Shown here: one piece after another, positions 18,035-27,607 of the stretch
Numbering within the stretch: position 1 is the first letter of the stretch
Layout: every line of letters begins with the position of its first letter
Assembly: GCF_014201735.1 (NCBI RefSeq)
Contig: NZ_JACHFE010000005.1
Location: forward strand, 1-64,000
From: Marinobacter oulmenensis
GTDB lineage: Bacteria; Pseudomonadota; Gammaproteobacteria; Pseudomonadales; Oleiphilaceae
Reading direction: 5' to 3'
Length of the DNA stretch: 64,000 nt
The notes under the pieces: model-generated
Database searches by the model: none
The model's input: only the letters and a program-made list of their open reading frames with translations
Told to the model about the DNA's origin: nothing
Position numbers and translations under genes: made by a program

Positions 18035-18335
18035 ATAGGGCGTACTCTTGATTGTTCTGCCTCCGCGAACGCCATCGTCGACGAATGCGGGCAGATGCCA
18101 TGAACAGTCATGGAATTAAAAGACGACTACGGTCACGCGCCAAATCTGGGGTGACGTCCTCTGACAGGTCGTTTGGATGGTTCGCAAGGCGGCCTTGAAG
18201 CCGGAAACTGCGGAATCCCTAGAGGCAGGATGGGGCCAAGATAACAGAGGCTCCGGGCAATAGCTATAAGAGGTTTCGGGAACTTGCAGGGGCGCGCGAC
18301 GTCACAGAGGGCTGACCCCCATCGCAGGAGACACC
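18035..18335. other. divergent intergenic region rhlE / tlpA-like gene
   Basis: About 300 bases without a supported gene. It must hold the promoters of both divergent genes. A long leader for the helicase mRNA is possible, as for cold-inducible helicases, but I see no defined box, hairpin terminator or small ORF with a good ribosome site. Confidence 0.4.
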
Positions 18336-19154
18336 ATGTTAAGCCTGAGCCTCGGCCCTATCAGCCTTTCGATCGGACACCTTCTGGTGCTGCTGGCCTT
18401 CGCACTGGCTTTGGTGGTGGGCGGCCTGCTCGGCCGGCGTTATGGCGTGCCGGTGGCCGGCCCCGTCTCGGATGTCTTCCTGGCCGCTCTGGTGATGGCC
18501 CGGACGGGGTTTGTAGTGAGCTACTTCGGGGAATACCAGGACAACCTGTTGGGCATCATCGATATCCGGGATGGCGGTTTCGATGTCACCTGGGGACTGA
18601 TTGGTGCCCTTGCCATGGTGGCCTTCCTGCTCTGGCGCCGGCCCGCTGCGCGCAGACCACTGAGCATTGCCGTGCTGTCCGGCACCCTGTTCTGGGCCGC
18701 CACAGCTGGAACCATTACGCTCATCGAGCAGCAGGCACGAGGGCTGCCAGCGGTGGCTCTGGACACCCTTGATGGAAAATCCACAGCGGTCAGCGACATA
18801 GCACCGGGCAAGCCCATGGTGATCAACCTGTGGGCCACCTGGTGCCCGCCCTGCATCCGGGAAATGCCCATCCTGCAGGAGGCCCAGAAGAACAATACCG
18901 GCATTGTCTTTGTCTTCGCCAACCAGCGGGAACAGGCGGAAACCATCCGTTCGTTCATCGACGAGCAGCCATTGGATCTGAACAACCTGTATCGTGACCC
19001 GGACGGAGAACTGGCCAGTGCCGTTGGCAGTCAGGGATTGCCCACCACGTTGTTCTACAACGCCGATGGCCAGCTGGTGGATACACACTTCGGCGCACTG
19101 TCCCGGGCAACGCTGGCCCGTGGCCTGGAGACAATCAGGCCAGCGCAGCCGTGA
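18336..19154 (+). CDS. membrane-anchored TlpA-like thioredoxin with Lgt-like N-terminus
   Basis: Protein of 272 residues with two parts. Residues 1-130 hold about four membrane helices in an arrangement resembling the N-terminal half of prolipoprotein diacylglyceryl transferase, without its catalytic region. Residues about 135-272 form a periplasmic TlpA/ResA-like thioredoxin domain with the redox pair Cys170-Pro-Pro-Cys173 in WATWCPPC and a cis-proline loop GLPTT. It probably reduces or isomerises periplasmic disulfides, with the membrane part supplying electrons or anchoring. Its end overlaps the convergent membrane-protein gene by 20 bases. Confidence 0.88.
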   Translation: MLSLSLGPISLSIGHLLVLLAFALALVVGGLLGRRYGVPVAGPVSDVFLAALVMARTGFVVSYFGEYQDNLLGIIDIRDGGFDVTWGLIGALAMVAFLLWRRPAARRPLSIAVLSGTLFWAATAGTITLIEQQARGLPAVALDTLDGKSTAVSDIAPGKPMVINLWATWCPPCIREMPILQEAQKNNTGIVFVFANQREQAETIRSFIDEQPLDLNNLYRDPDGELASAVGSQGLPTTLFYNADGQLVDTHFGALSRATLARGLETIRPAQP

Positions 19155-20442
19155 GCCCGGCCGCCATCACGCTGGCCATCAGCAGCCCCAGTACGGACAG
19201 CCCCAGACTCCAGCGCAAAGACGCATCCACCGCCCGATAACCGGTCAGGCGTTCCATCAGCAGGGCATTGGCGGCGAAGGGCGTACCAAAGGCGGTAATC
19301 CCCCAGCCGGTCACCATGGCAATACCCAGGCCGATCAGGGCGCTCTCCGGCCAGATGGAACCCAGAATGCCACCCGCCAGAGAGCCAACCACGATCGGGT
19401 TCACCCCACCCAGGCCGGCTGCAAAGAACACCCAGGGGAGCACCGCCGCCAGTAGCGGCCAGGCCCAGCCGGGAAGATCCGGGTTGCCATTCAGGCCGCC
19501 CAGCACCAGGCCGCTGATGACCGCGCCGATAAACGCAGAGCCGCCGACAATGGCCAGCTCATTGCTGACATTGGCCATACTGGCCGCCGGCGTGCGATCA
19601 CCCCGCAACCAGCCCCACAGTCGGCCACCAACAACCACCACGAGGCAACTAAGTGTCACGGCATGGGCATAACTGAGCTGGAACTGATGGGTGAGAACAA
19701 AAGCACCCAGACATATGCCGACGATAATGCCGGTGAACCTCAGCCAACTGGCTGCTCCGGCCGCGCCTTCCCGGTCCGGAACATCCGCTGCCGGCTCAGG
19801 TTCGCGCCAGAGCAACCCGGCCAGTACAAAGATCAGCGCAAAGGGCACCGCCAGGGTCAGAAGTTCCAGGCTGCCCAGTCCCGGCAGAAGCGTCAGGGTC
19901 AGAACTACAGAAATGGACAGGGGTGAAAACATCGGGGCGACACCAAAACCCCGCAACACTGCCCGGGTGGCATTTCGGGTGGCCGGCGAGTCGCCGTCCT
20001 GACGAAGGCGTTCGGCCACCAGGCTGCCCACAACCGCCACCGATCCGAAGTTGAGCGGTATCGACACCAGGGTTGTGCCGTAGGCCAGGCTCAGATACCG
20101 GGTGGCAGGGCGACCGCCAAACAGGCTGACGGATATGCTTTTCAGGTCACGGGTGCGGGACAACACATGGGACAGCAGCATCACCGAGAGAATCAGCCCC
20201 GCCAGCCGGGTGACATTCACCATGCCGTCGGTCAGCAGCGACGGTTCCGCAACCAGGGCATAGAAAAAGGCCAGCAGCGCCACCGAAAAAACCGCCCGGG
20301 GAACCATCCGCAACTCCTGCCAGCCCAGGGCCACAGCAATGCAGACCGCGGCCGCACCGGCCAGGGCAGCCCCGGGCAGGAACGAAAACACAGCGGCCAG
20401 CAGCGCCAGGTAGGAAAACAGGGAACGTAAGCGAACCTGCAC
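19135..20442 (-). CDS. 12-helix membrane transporter-like protein of unknown function
   Basis: Membrane protein of 435 residues with about 12 hydrophobic segments and a two-part layout reminiscent of ion-transporter-superfamily carriers. Each half has a re-entrant-like segment (SIPLNFGSVAVVGSL and GLGGVNPIVVGSLAG). The start is GTG 20442 with AAGGA in front. No substrate can be inferred. It stands alone, convergent to the TlpA-like gene and upstream of a regulator gene of the same orientation. Confidence 0.75.
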   Translation of the reverse strand: MQVRLRSLFSYLALLAAVFSFLPGAALAGAAAVCIAVALGWQELRMVPRAVFSVALLAFFYALVAEPSLLTDGMVNVTRLAGLILSVMLLSHVLSRTRDLKSISVSLFGGRPATRYLSLAYGTTLVSIPLNFGSVAVVGSLVAERLRQDGDSPATRNATRAVLRGFGVAPMFSPLSISVVLTLTLLPGLGSLELLTLAVPFALIFVLAGLLWREPEPAADVPDREGAAGAASWLRFTGIIVGICLGAFVLTHQFQLSYAHAVTLSCLVVVVGGRLWGWLRGDRTPAASMANVSNELAIVGGSAFIGAVISGLVLGGLNGNPDLPGWAWPLLAAVLPWVFFAAGLGGVNPIVVGSLAGGILGSIWPESALIGLGIAMVTGWGITAFGTPFAANALLMERLTGYRAVDASLRWSLGLSVLGLLMASVMAAGLTAALA

Positions 20443-20514
20443 AGGGTATCCTTCAGTGAAGCAGAAAAGAGAACGGTTATAGTAAGGAAGCTAACCTCCA
20501 AACCCTATCCGCAT

Positions 20515-21948
20515 TTATGGCAATAATCCACCCAGCACCTGCCGGAACCGCAACGCTTCCTTGCGCAGGGACTCCCGGTTCAGCATCCCCACCCCCATGA
20601 TCAACCCTTTTCGGTTGTCGTCCCGGGAGCAGACCGCACTCAGTGGTTTGACGATGAAATGATGCCGGAACAACTGGCGGGTAATGGCCACGTCATCCAC
20701 ATCCTCGGAGAACCGGGCGCACAGGCTGATGGCATGGCTGGGTGCCGAGATATCGGTAATCGCCGCCACCTGGCTGAGCTGATCATGCAGCACCTGCTGC
20801 CGGGCCAGGTACTCTTTCTGGATACGCTGGTACCAGTCATCCAGGTCGCCGTTGGCCAGAAATGTGGCCAGTACCGCCTGATCCAGCATCCGGCCCTCGC
20901 GAAACACCTCGCTGCGCAGACGGCTGATAGCGCCTGCCAGATGGCGGGGCACCACCAGATAACCCAGCCGCAAACCGGGAAACAGCAGCTTGGAGAAGGA
21001 ACCGGCCAGAATGTGGCGTTCCGAGCGGGGATCGAACACCAGATGCGTATCCCGCTGGCCGTTGAACTCGTAGTCATCCTCAATAACGTAATCCGGCCGG
21101 AGCGAATCGCACAGCGCCTGCTTGTCATGCTCGGAGGTGGGTACGCTCAGGGGGTAGTGCTGGGACCCGGTCAGATACAGCAACCGGGGGTTGGCCGGCA
21201 GTGTCCCCCGGTGGCCCTGCCCCGGCACCCAGGGCAGGAGTTCGGGCGTCAGACCACAGGCGGTAAACACATTGCGTGCGCCCCAGTAGCAGGGCGATTC
21301 CATTACGACCCGGTCACCGGTATCCGCCAGCGCCAGAGCACAGAGTTCCAGACCGTTATGGGTGCCCTCGGTGATGATGATCTGTTCGGTATCGCAGTCA
21401 AAATGACGCCAACGTTGCAGAAAATCCCGGATCGCGCGCTTTAGTGGCCCATAGCCACCCGTGGAATAAGACAGCAGCAGCGCGTTGCGGGGGACCGTTA
21501 CGCTGGCGTAAAGCTGGCGCCACTTGCGCATGGGAAACTGCGCGATATCGGGAATACCCGGCACAAAGGCACCACTCTGCACTTCCGCCGCGCCCGGCTG
21601 GCTGAGCAGTGACCGGGCCCGGCCAGACAGGCCGCTGAGCGCCGGCCGTGAAGGTACAGCCGGCTCCTGGGGCGGACGATGGGTCCAGGTGCCCTGGCCG
21701 TGGCCGGTCATCAGGATGCCTTCCTCCAACAGGTGGTTGATCGCACCGGCCAGGGTATTGCGAGCCAGCCCCAGAGCCTGGCAGATCCGCCGGTGGGGCG
21801 GCAGCCTCATCCCGGACGGCCACTCCTGCTCGATCAGAACCCTCAGTGCCTGCTGCACCCGGACCTGTTTGCTCAGGCTTCTGGGTTGCTGCCGGTAGCG
21901 CCGCGTCAGGCTGGCGAGCGGGTCAATGTCGGTGTCCTCGGTGGTCAT
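20515..21948 (-). CDS. MocR/GabR-type PLP-dependent transcription regulator
   Basis: Regulator of 477 residues with a GntR-type winged helix (about 25-90, including ICQALGLARNTLAGAINHLLEEG) and a fold-type I aminotransferase-like domain. PLP would bind Lys320 in AGSFSKLLFPGLRLGY; the DDYEF and YSTGGYGP motifs are also kept. GabR itself uses GABA plus PLP to switch on gabTD. Here the gene diverges from gabD-gabT and a paired direct repeat lies in between, so GABA or a close relative is the likely effector. ATG 21948 with AGGGCA is the start; the long in-frame extension into gabD antisense sequence is not real. Confidence 0.92.
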   Translation of the reverse strand: MTTEDTDIDPLASLTRRYRQQPRSLSKQVRVQQALRVLIEQEWPSGMRLPPHRRICQALGLARNTLAGAINHLLEEGILMTGHGQGTWTHRPPQEPAVPSRPALSGLSGRARSLLSQPGAAEVQSGAFVPGIPDIAQFPMRKWRQLYASVTVPRNALLLSYSTGGYGPLKRAIRDFLQRWRHFDCDTEQIIITEGTHNGLELCALALADTGDRVVMESPCYWGARNVFTACGLTPELLPWVPGQGHRGTLPANPRLLYLTGSQHYPLSVPTSEHDKQALCDSLRPDYVIEDDYEFNGQRDTHLVFDPRSERHILAGSFSKLLFPGLRLGYLVVPRHLAGAISRLRSEVFREGRMLDQAVLATFLANGDLDDWYQRIQKEYLARQQVLHDQLSQVAAITDISAPSHAISLCARFSEDVDDVAITRQLFRHHFIVKPLSAVCSRDDNRKGLIMGVGMLNRESLRKEALRFRQVLGGLLP

Positions 21949-21975
21949 GGCGTGCCCTGGTATGTCGAAACCTGC

Positions 21976-22005
21976 AATTGGTCCAATTGAAGTAAAAATT
22001 GGTTC
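21976..22005. promoter_or_regulatory. MocR-type operator: two AATTGG repeats 21 bases apart
   Basis: AATTGGTCCAATT (21976-21988, palindromic 6-base arms) is followed by AATTGGTTC at 21997-22005. The repeat-to-repeat distance is 21 bases, two helical turns, on one DNA face. MocR regulators bind paired direct repeats at such spacing. The site lies between the divergent regulator and gabD starts. Confidence 0.65.
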
Positions 22006-22071
22006 ATATCCAGGCCCTAGCCTACCTGTTAGTGTCCCCCGCATTCCAGTCAATTTGAGAGGAGCCCGCCC

Positions 22072-23538
22072 ATGTCCACAGCACAGACCCCTTTGCTGGC
22101 GAGCGTACTGAACAACGAGGTACCGGTCCTGATCGGCGATCAGTGGTGCCAACGCGAATCCCGTTTCGAGGTGACCAACCCCGCCACTGGCGAGGTATTG
22201 GCCAGGGTTGCCGAATGCAGCGCCGATGACACCCGCGCAGCCATTGCCGCCGCCGAGGAAGCCGGCAAAAGCTGGAAAAAGGTCCCGGCCAAACAGCGGG
22301 CGGCGGCTCTGCGCCGGTGGTTTGAGCTGGTCACCGATCACGCCGACGACCTGGCCCGGCTGATGACTCTGGAACAGGGCAAACCGCTGGCCGAGGCCCG
22401 GGGCGAGGTGGGCTATGGCGCCTCGTTCATCGAATTCTTCAGCGAGGAAGCCAAGCGCATGGCCGGGGAAACCCTGCCCGGGCACGGGCCCGACAAGCGC
22501 ACCCTGGTTCTGCGCGAACCGGTCGGTGTGGTCGCCGCCATCACGCCCTGGAACTTTCCGCTGGCGATGATTACCCGCAAATGCGCCCCGGCCATCGCCG
22601 CCGGTTGCACCGTGGTGATCAAGCCCGCCGAAGCCACGCCGCTGACCGCCCTGGCCCTGGCGCGACTGGCACGGGATGCAGGTATTCCCGCCGGTGTCAT
22701 CAATGTCGTGATTGCCGCCTCTCCGGTTGCCATTGGCGAGGTGCTGAGCACCGATCCCCGGGTCCGGAAACTGTCGTTCACCGGCTCCACTGCTGTGGGT
22801 AAAACCCTGCTGGCCCAGTGCGCTTCCACCGTCAAGAAGACCGCCATGGAACTGGGGGGCAATGCGCCCTTCATCGTGCTCGACGATGCCGATCTGGATG
22901 CTGCGGTGGACGGCGCCATCGCCTCCAAATTCCGCAACGCCGGGCAGACTTGCGTCTGCACCAACCGGTTCCTGGTCCAGGACGGGGTTTACGAGGCCTT
23001 CACCCGCAAGCTGGCCGAGCGGGTTGAGCAGATGAAGGTGGGCAACGGCCTGGAAGACGGCGTCACCATCGGCCCGCTGATTAACGCAGGGGCCATCAAC
23101 AAGGTGAAAAGTCACATCGACGACGCCGTCGCCAAGGGCGCCGACATCATCACCGGTGGCCAGCCACACGCCCAGGGCGAGAACTTCTTCACACCCACCG
23201 TTCTGGCGAATGTGACACCGGAGATGATCGTGGCGCGAGAGGAAACCTTCGGCCCGCTGGCGCCGGTGTTCCGCTTCGACACCATGGAGCAGGCCATCGC
23301 CATGGCCAACGATACACCGTCTGGACTGGCCGCCTACCTGTACGCCACCGATTACCGCCGAATCTGGCACACGCTGGAAGGTCTGGAATACGGCATGGTG
23401 GGCGTCAACGAGGGTCTGATTTCCACCGAAATGGCGCCATTCGGCGGGGTGAAGGAATCCGGCCTGGGCCGGGAAGGCTCACACCACGGCCTGGATGAAT
23501 TCACCGAACTCAAATACGTCTGCCTGGGCGGACTGTAA
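22072..23538 (+). CDS. gabD: succinate-semialdehyde dehydrogenase
   Basis: NAD(P)-dependent oxidation of succinate semialdehyde to succinate, the last step of GABA use. The protein has 488 residues. Catalytic Cys294 lies in GQTCVCTNR, with Cys296 forming the CxC pair typical of GabD enzymes; Glu260 in MELGGNAP is the general base. The cofactor-site segment TPWNFPLAMITRK and the FTGSTAVGK motif are intact. AGAGGAG precedes the ATG. gabT follows after 26 bases, so the two form an operon controlled by the divergent MocR-type regulator. Confidence 0.95.
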   Translation: MSTAQTPLLASVLNNEVPVLIGDQWCQRESRFEVTNPATGEVLARVAECSADDTRAAIAAAEEAGKSWKKVPAKQRAAALRRWFELVTDHADDLARLMTLEQGKPLAEARGEVGYGASFIEFFSEEAKRMAGETLPGHGPDKRTLVLREPVGVVAAITPWNFPLAMITRKCAPAIAAGCTVVIKPAEATPLTALALARLARDAGIPAGVINVVIAASPVAIGEVLSTDPRVRKLSFTGSTAVGKTLLAQCASTVKKTAMELGGNAPFIVLDDADLDAAVDGAIASKFRNAGQTCVCTNRFLVQDGVYEAFTRKLAERVEQMKVGNGLEDGVTIGPLINAGAINKVKSHIDDAVAKGADIITGGQPHAQGENFFTPTVLANVTPEMIVAREETFGPLAPVFRFDTMEQAIAMANDTPSGLAAYLYATDYRRIWHTLEGLEYGMVGVNEGLISTEMAPFGGVKESGLGREGSHHGLDEFTELKYVCLGGL

Positions 23539-23564
23539 TTCCCCGGATAACGAGAGAACCAAGC

Positions 23565-24836
23565 ATGAATAACGCAGAACTTAACGCCCTGAAAGAAGAG
23601 TACGTGGCTGCCGGTGCCGCCACCCCCACCACCCAGTTTGCCGACCGGGCGGAAAACGCCGAACTGTGGGATGCCGACGGTCGTCGGTGGATTGATTTCG
23701 CCGGGGGTATCGGTGTGCTCAACCTGGGCCATCGCCACCCGAAAATCGTCAGCGCGGTCCAGGACCAGTTGCACAAGGTGATGCACACCAGCGCCGCCGT
23801 CATCTCCTACGCGCCCTATGTGCAGCTGTGCCAGAAGCTGTGCGAACTGGCGCCGGTACGCGGGCCCAAGCGCAAGGCCCTGCTGATCAACACCGGCGCC
23901 GAAGCGCTGGAAAACGCCGTCAAGATTGCCCGGTCTGCCACTGGTCGCTCCGGCATCATCACCTTTGACGGTGCTTTCCACGGCCGCACCATGATGACCC
24001 TGGCCATGACCGGCAAGGTGCTGCCCTACAAGAACGACTTCGGCCCCATGCCGGGGGATGTCTTCCGCGCGCCTTTCCCGAACCCGGTTCATGGCATCAG
24101 CGATGAGGATTCCCTGAAGGCGCTGCACACCCTGTTCAAGACCGACATCGCTCCGCACCGCACAGCGGCCATTGTGATCGAGGCGGTTCAGGGCGAAGGC
24201 GGTTTCTACGCGGCCTCCCCGGCCTACATGCAGGCCCTGAGAGACTTGTGCGATGAGCATGGCATTCTGCTGATCGTGGATGAAGTCCAGTCCGGCTTTG
24301 CCCGCACCGGCAAACTCTTCGCCCTGGAGCACAGCGGCGTGGAAGCGGACCTGATTACCACCGCCAAGAGCCTGGCCAACGGCATGCCCCTGTCTGCCGT
24401 GGTGGGCACCGCTTCGGTCATGGACAGCTCCGGGCCCAACTCACTGGGCGGCACCTACAGCGGTAACCCGCTGGCCTGCGCCGCAGCCCTGGCCGTGATC
24501 GAAGCCATTGAGGAAGAAGACATTCTGGCCCGCAGCACCGCCCTGGGTGAACGCCTGGCCGAGCGCTTCGCACGCTGGGAGCAACAGTTTGACCGGGTGG
24601 GCCACAGCCGCAATCTGGGCGCCATGGCTGCGTTTGAACTGCTGGACGCGAACGGCAACCCGGACCCGCAATTGACCGGTGCGGTCTGCGCGAAAGCCCG
24701 CGAGCATGGCCTGATCCTGCTGTCCTGTGGATTCTACGGCAACACCATCCGGATTCTGGTGCCCATCACCGTCGAAGAGAGTGTGCTTGAGGAAGGTCTG
24801 AACGTGATTGAAGGCGCGCTGGAAGCGCTGTGCTGA
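23565..24836 (+). CDS. gabT: 4-aminobutyrate aminotransferase
   Basis: PLP enzyme of 423 residues transferring the amino group of GABA to 2-oxoglutarate, giving succinate semialdehyde. PLP Lys268 lies in TTAKSLANG, exactly the position in E. coli GabT. NTGAEALENAVKIAR, the glycine-rich AFHGRT segment and the IVDEVQSGFARTGK motif are intact. It ends at a strong hairpin and converges on the amino-acid ABC genes. It could also accept 5-aminovalerate. Confidence 0.94.
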   Translation: MNNAELNALKEEYVAAGAATPTTQFADRAENAELWDADGRRWIDFAGGIGVLNLGHRHPKIVSAVQDQLHKVMHTSAAVISYAPYVQLCQKLCELAPVRGPKRKALLINTGAEALENAVKIARSATGRSGIITFDGAFHGRTMMTLAMTGKVLPYKNDFGPMPGDVFRAPFPNPVHGISDEDSLKALHTLFKTDIAPHRTAAIVIEAVQGEGGFYAASPAYMQALRDLCDEHGILLIVDEVQSGFARTGKLFALEHSGVEADLITTAKSLANGMPLSAVVGTASVMDSSGPNSLGGTYSGNPLACAAALAVIEAIEEEDILARSTALGERLAERFARWEQQFDRVGHSRNLGAMAAFELLDANGNPDPQLTGAVCAKAREHGLILLSCGFYGNTIRILVPITVEESVLEEGLNVIEGALEALC

Positions 24837-24841
24837 GAGAC

Positions 24842-24870
24842 TACCGGGTCGGGGTAACCCCGACCCGGTA
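24842..24870. terminator. strong hairpin between convergent operons
   Basis: TACCGGGTCGGGGT (24842-24855) and ACCCCGACCCGGTA (24857-24870) are perfect 14-base arms with a single base between them, so the real loop takes the innermost pairs. No T-run follows on either strand. It stands six bases after the gabT stop and probably ends transcription from both sides. Confidence 0.7.
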
Positions 24871-24895
24871 ACGTCCGCGAAAGACAACGACCGGC

Positions 24896-25669
24896 TTATT
24901 CGGCGATGTTGCGGCCGAAGTACTTTTTGCTGATCTCGGCGTACTTGCCGTTTTCCTTGATGGCGGCCAGAGCCTTGTTGAGCTTCTCGAGCAGCGCTTC
25001 GTCACCCTTGTTGACGGCGATGCCGATGTCATCAACGTAGATAGGATCGCCCAGCGGCTCCACTTCCAGACCGGCGTTAAGGATGGCGTTTTCACCGATC
25101 AGCTGGTCGGTGATCACCGCATCGACACGGCCACCGATGGTCAGGTCGCGCAGGGCGGTTACATCGTCGGTATAGGTGGTCAGGTCGTCGGTGTACTCAC
25201 GGGCGGCATCGGCAAAGCTGCTGGAAACCAGTACACCGATGGTCTTGCCCCGGATGTCCTCAACCTCGGTGATTTCATCATTGTTGGTGCTGATGAACAC
25301 CTGGGCGCCGGAACTGTAGTACGGATCGGTGAAGTTCACCTGTTTCTGGCGCTCTTCGGTGATGGCCATACTGCCGATGATGGCGTCGAAACGGTCAGAC
25401 TTCAGAGCGGCAATCAGGGTCTGCCATGGGTTGGCCACCGGGTTGGCCTGCATGCCCATTTCCTCGGCCAGGGCCTCACCGATTTCCTTGTCGAAGCCCG
25501 ACAGGCTGCCGGCCTGGCGGAAGCTGAACGGCGGGTAAAGGCCGGTCATGGCGTAAGTGAAAACGCCCTCATCGGCGGCCTGTGCCGTGCTCACCTGCCC
25601 CAGGTTGATGGTGGCGGCGATCACCAGCGCACTGGTCACCCCGACCAGGTTGCGGATCAGTTTTTTCAT
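24896..25669 (-). CDS. polar amino-acid ABC transporter, substrate-binding protein
   Basis: Periplasmic binding protein of 257 residues, family 3 (PBPb). The signal peptide is about residues 1-32 (ending AQAAD). The ligand-site motifs are present: TGLYPPFSFRQAGSLSGFDKEIGEALAE, GSMAITEERQKQVNFTDPYY, and the conserved aspartate in VDAVITDQL. Such proteins bind basic or polar amino acids and opines. It is encoded with its permease and ATPase, which lie upstream on the minus strand with a GNAT gene in between. Confidence 0.92.
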   Translation of the reverse strand: MKKLIRNLVGVTSALVIAATINLGQVSTAQAADEGVFTYAMTGLYPPFSFRQAGSLSGFDKEIGEALAEEMGMQANPVANPWQTLIAALKSDRFDAIIGSMAITEERQKQVNFTDPYYSSGAQVFISTNNDEITEVEDIRGKTIGVLVSSSFADAAREYTDDLTTYTDDVTALRDLTIGGRVDAVITDQLIGENAILNAGLEVEPLGDPIYVDDIGIAVNKGDEALLEKLNKALAAIKENGKYAEISKKYFGRNIAE

Positions 25670-25697
25670 GGTGCTCTCCTTTCGTTTAAGAAGACCG

Positions 25698-26156
25698 TCA
25701 GAGCGGTAGCTTCATTATTTCCACTGAGTGGTTATTCAGTTTGTAGTTCTCGATTGTCTGCCAGCCCATCCGGGCGTAATACGGGCCTTTGTCTTCCGTG
25801 ACCAGATACAGCGCGCCGTGGCCCTGACGGCGCATCTCAACCCGGGCGCGGTCGATCAGCGCTTTGCCGATCCCCCGGCCCCGGTATTGCTCTGCCACAA
25901 ACACCCGCGAAAGCCAGGGCGAGTACTGTGGCCGGTCCGGCACGTCATGGCTGACCAGGCAGATACTGCCCACCAGTTCCCCGTCGAGCAGGGCAACGTA
26001 GGTGGCCGGTAGCGACCGGGTGTCACAGTGTGCTGCCAGCCGTTGCCGGCGGACCGATTCATTCACCGACTCATCCAGGTGATACCACTCGGCCTGGTGC
26101 CAGGCCGCCAGCTGTTCAATGAAGCGGGGTTCGAGTGCCTGGATCGCCAGTGCCAT
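25698..26156 (-). CDS. GNAT family N-acetyltransferase
   Basis: Acetyltransferase of 152 residues using acetyl-CoA. The CoA-binding motif is VFVAEQYRGRGIGKALIDRA (about residues 85-105), followed by LYLVTEDKGPYYARMGWQ, typical of the final strands. It lies only 3 bases after the ABC ATPase gene and 28 before the binding-protein gene, so it belongs to the operon. If the cluster degrades beta-lysine it could acetylate the distal amino group. It is shorter than, and not visibly like, the AblB acetyltransferase of methanogens. It may also be unrelated to the pathway. Confidence 0.85.
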   Translation of the reverse strand: MALAIQALEPRFIEQLAAWHQAEWYHLDESVNESVRRQRLAAHCDTRSLPATYVALLDGELVGSICLVSHDVPDRPQYSPWLSRVFVAEQYRGRGIGKALIDRARVEMRRQGHGALYLVTEDKGPYYARMGWQTIENYKLNNHSVEIMKLPL

Positions 26157-26159
26157 GTC

Positions 26160-26882
26160 TTACAGCACCCGGCTGAGGAACTGCCGGGCTTTCGGGTGCT
26201 GCGGTTTTTCGAAAAAGGTTTCCGGATCGCCCTGTTCGGCAATCTGCCCGCTGTCCAGGAACACCACCCGGTCCGCCACTTCGCGGGCAAAGCCCATCTC
26301 GTGGGTGACCACCACCATGGTCATGCCATCGGCCGCCAGGCCTTTCATGACTTCCAGCACCTCCCCGACCAGTTCCGGGTCGAGCGCGGAGGTGGGCTCA
26401 TCAAACAGCATCACCGACGGCTCCATGGCCAGCGCCCGGGCAATGGCCACCCGCTGTTTCTGGCCACCGGACAGCTTTTCCGGGTAGACATCGCCCTTGT
26501 CGCCCAGGCCCACTTTCTCAAGCAGCGCCTGGCCCTGTTTGATGGCCTCGGCTTTGGGTGTCTTTTTGACGTGCACCGGCGCCTCAATCACGTTCTCCAG
26601 CACGGTCATGTGCGGGAACAGATTGAAGTGCTGGAACACCATGCCCACGTGCTCACGCACCTTGTTCAGCGGCGTGGTGGCCGGGTCGACTTCCTCGCCG
26701 TCAATCAGGATGCGGCCGTCATCCTTCATCTCGAGGAAATTCAGGCAGCGCAGCAGCGTGCTCTTGCCGGAGCCACTGGCACCGATCATGACGACGACCT
26801 CCTGGGGGGCGACATCCAGGTCCACACCCTTGAGTACGTGAAGGTCACCGAAGTACTTGTGGAGTTGTTCGACTTTGATCAT
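26160..26882 (-). CDS. polar amino-acid ABC transporter, ATPase
   Basis: ATP-binding subunit of 240 residues (GlnQ/HisP type). Walker A is GASGSGKST (about 34-42), the Q-loop lies in [14 protein letters not shown], the signature is [15 protein letters not shown], Walker B is [12 protein letters not shown], and the H-loop is VVTHEMGFA. It energises import together with the permease at 26879-27532, whose stop overlaps its start by 4 bases. Confidence 0.95.
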   Translation of the reverse strand: MIKVEQLHKYFGDLHVLKGVDLDVAPQEVVVMIGASGSGKSTLLRCLNFLEMKDDGRILIDGEEVDPATTPLNKVREHVGMVFQHFNLFPHMTVLENVIEAPVHVKKTPKAEAIKQGQALLEKVGLGDKGDVYPEKLSGGQKQRVAIARALAMEPSVMLFDEPTSALDPELVGEVLEVMKGLAADGMTMVVVTHEMGFAREVADRVVFLDSGQIAEQGDPETFFEKPQHPKARQFLSRVL

Positions 26883-27532
26883 TTGGCAGTATCCATCCGG
26901 TTTTCAACACGGCTCAGAATGAAGGTCACAATCGCTACCATGGCCAGGTAATACAGGCCGGCAATGGTGTAGAACTCGAGCTGCTTGAAGGTCACGGCAG
27001 CGTTGTCCATGGACAGACTGAAAATCTCGGTGATACCGATGAAGGCCACCAGGGAGGAATCCTTCAGCCCGATGATGAACTGGTTACCCAGCGGCGGGAT
27101 GGCCCGTTTCAGCGCCTGGGGCAGGATCACCCGGCGCATGGCCAGGGCCGGTTTCATGCCCAGGGACTCGGCCGCCTCCATCTGGCCCTTGTCGACAGAC
27201 TGGATACAGCCACGGAAGATCTCGGCGATGTAGGCACCGCTGTGGATGGCGAGCGCGATGGTGCCGGCCCAGAATGCCGACAGCACGACAATGTGGGTAA
27301 TCCCGAAATACAGCCACATGATCTGAACGATCAGCGGCGTACCCCGGATAATGCCCACGTAGCCGCTGTAGATGTAGCTCAGCCAGCGCACGCCGGTGAC
27401 CTTCATCAGTGCAAAGACAAGGCCGATGACCAGGGCCAATACCAGTGACACACCGGTCAGGCGCAGGGTCATCCAGGCGGCTTCCATGAAAGCCGGAAAG
27501 GTCGATATGAGATTTTCAAAAAACGACGTCAT
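26879..27532 (-). CDS. polar amino-acid ABC transporter, permease
   Basis: Inner-membrane permease of 217 residues of the HisM/GlnP type. The N-terminal helices contain the [17 protein letters not shown] pattern. The ATPase-docking EAA loop reads [21 protein letters not shown] single permease gene suggests a homodimer. It is 76 bases downstream of the thiolase gene in the same direction. Confidence 0.94.
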   Translation of the reverse strand: MTSFFENLISTFPAFMEAAWMTLRLTGVSLVLALVIGLVFALMKVTGVRWLSYIYSGYVGIIRGTPLIVQIMWLYFGITHIVVLSAFWAGTIALAIHSGAYIAEIFRGCIQSVDKGQMEAAESLGMKPALAMRRVILPQALKRAIPPLGNQFIIGLKDSSLVAFIGITEIFSLSMDNAAVTFKQLEFYTIAGLYYLAMVAIVTFILSRVENRMDTAK

Positions 27533-27607
27533 TGTTCGTGTCCTGTAGGTCGTTGTAGCAGCAAGTCTTTTTGTTCATCGAATCACCCCGTGGCAACGGG
27601 ATGGGTG

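Noticed and set aside
20515..23370. Minus-strand frame of 951 codons joining the MocR regulator to sequence antisense to gabD
   Set aside because: Only the part from 21948 downward resembles a protein; the rest mirrors gabD. A proper ATG with a ribosome site and the operator region define the real start.
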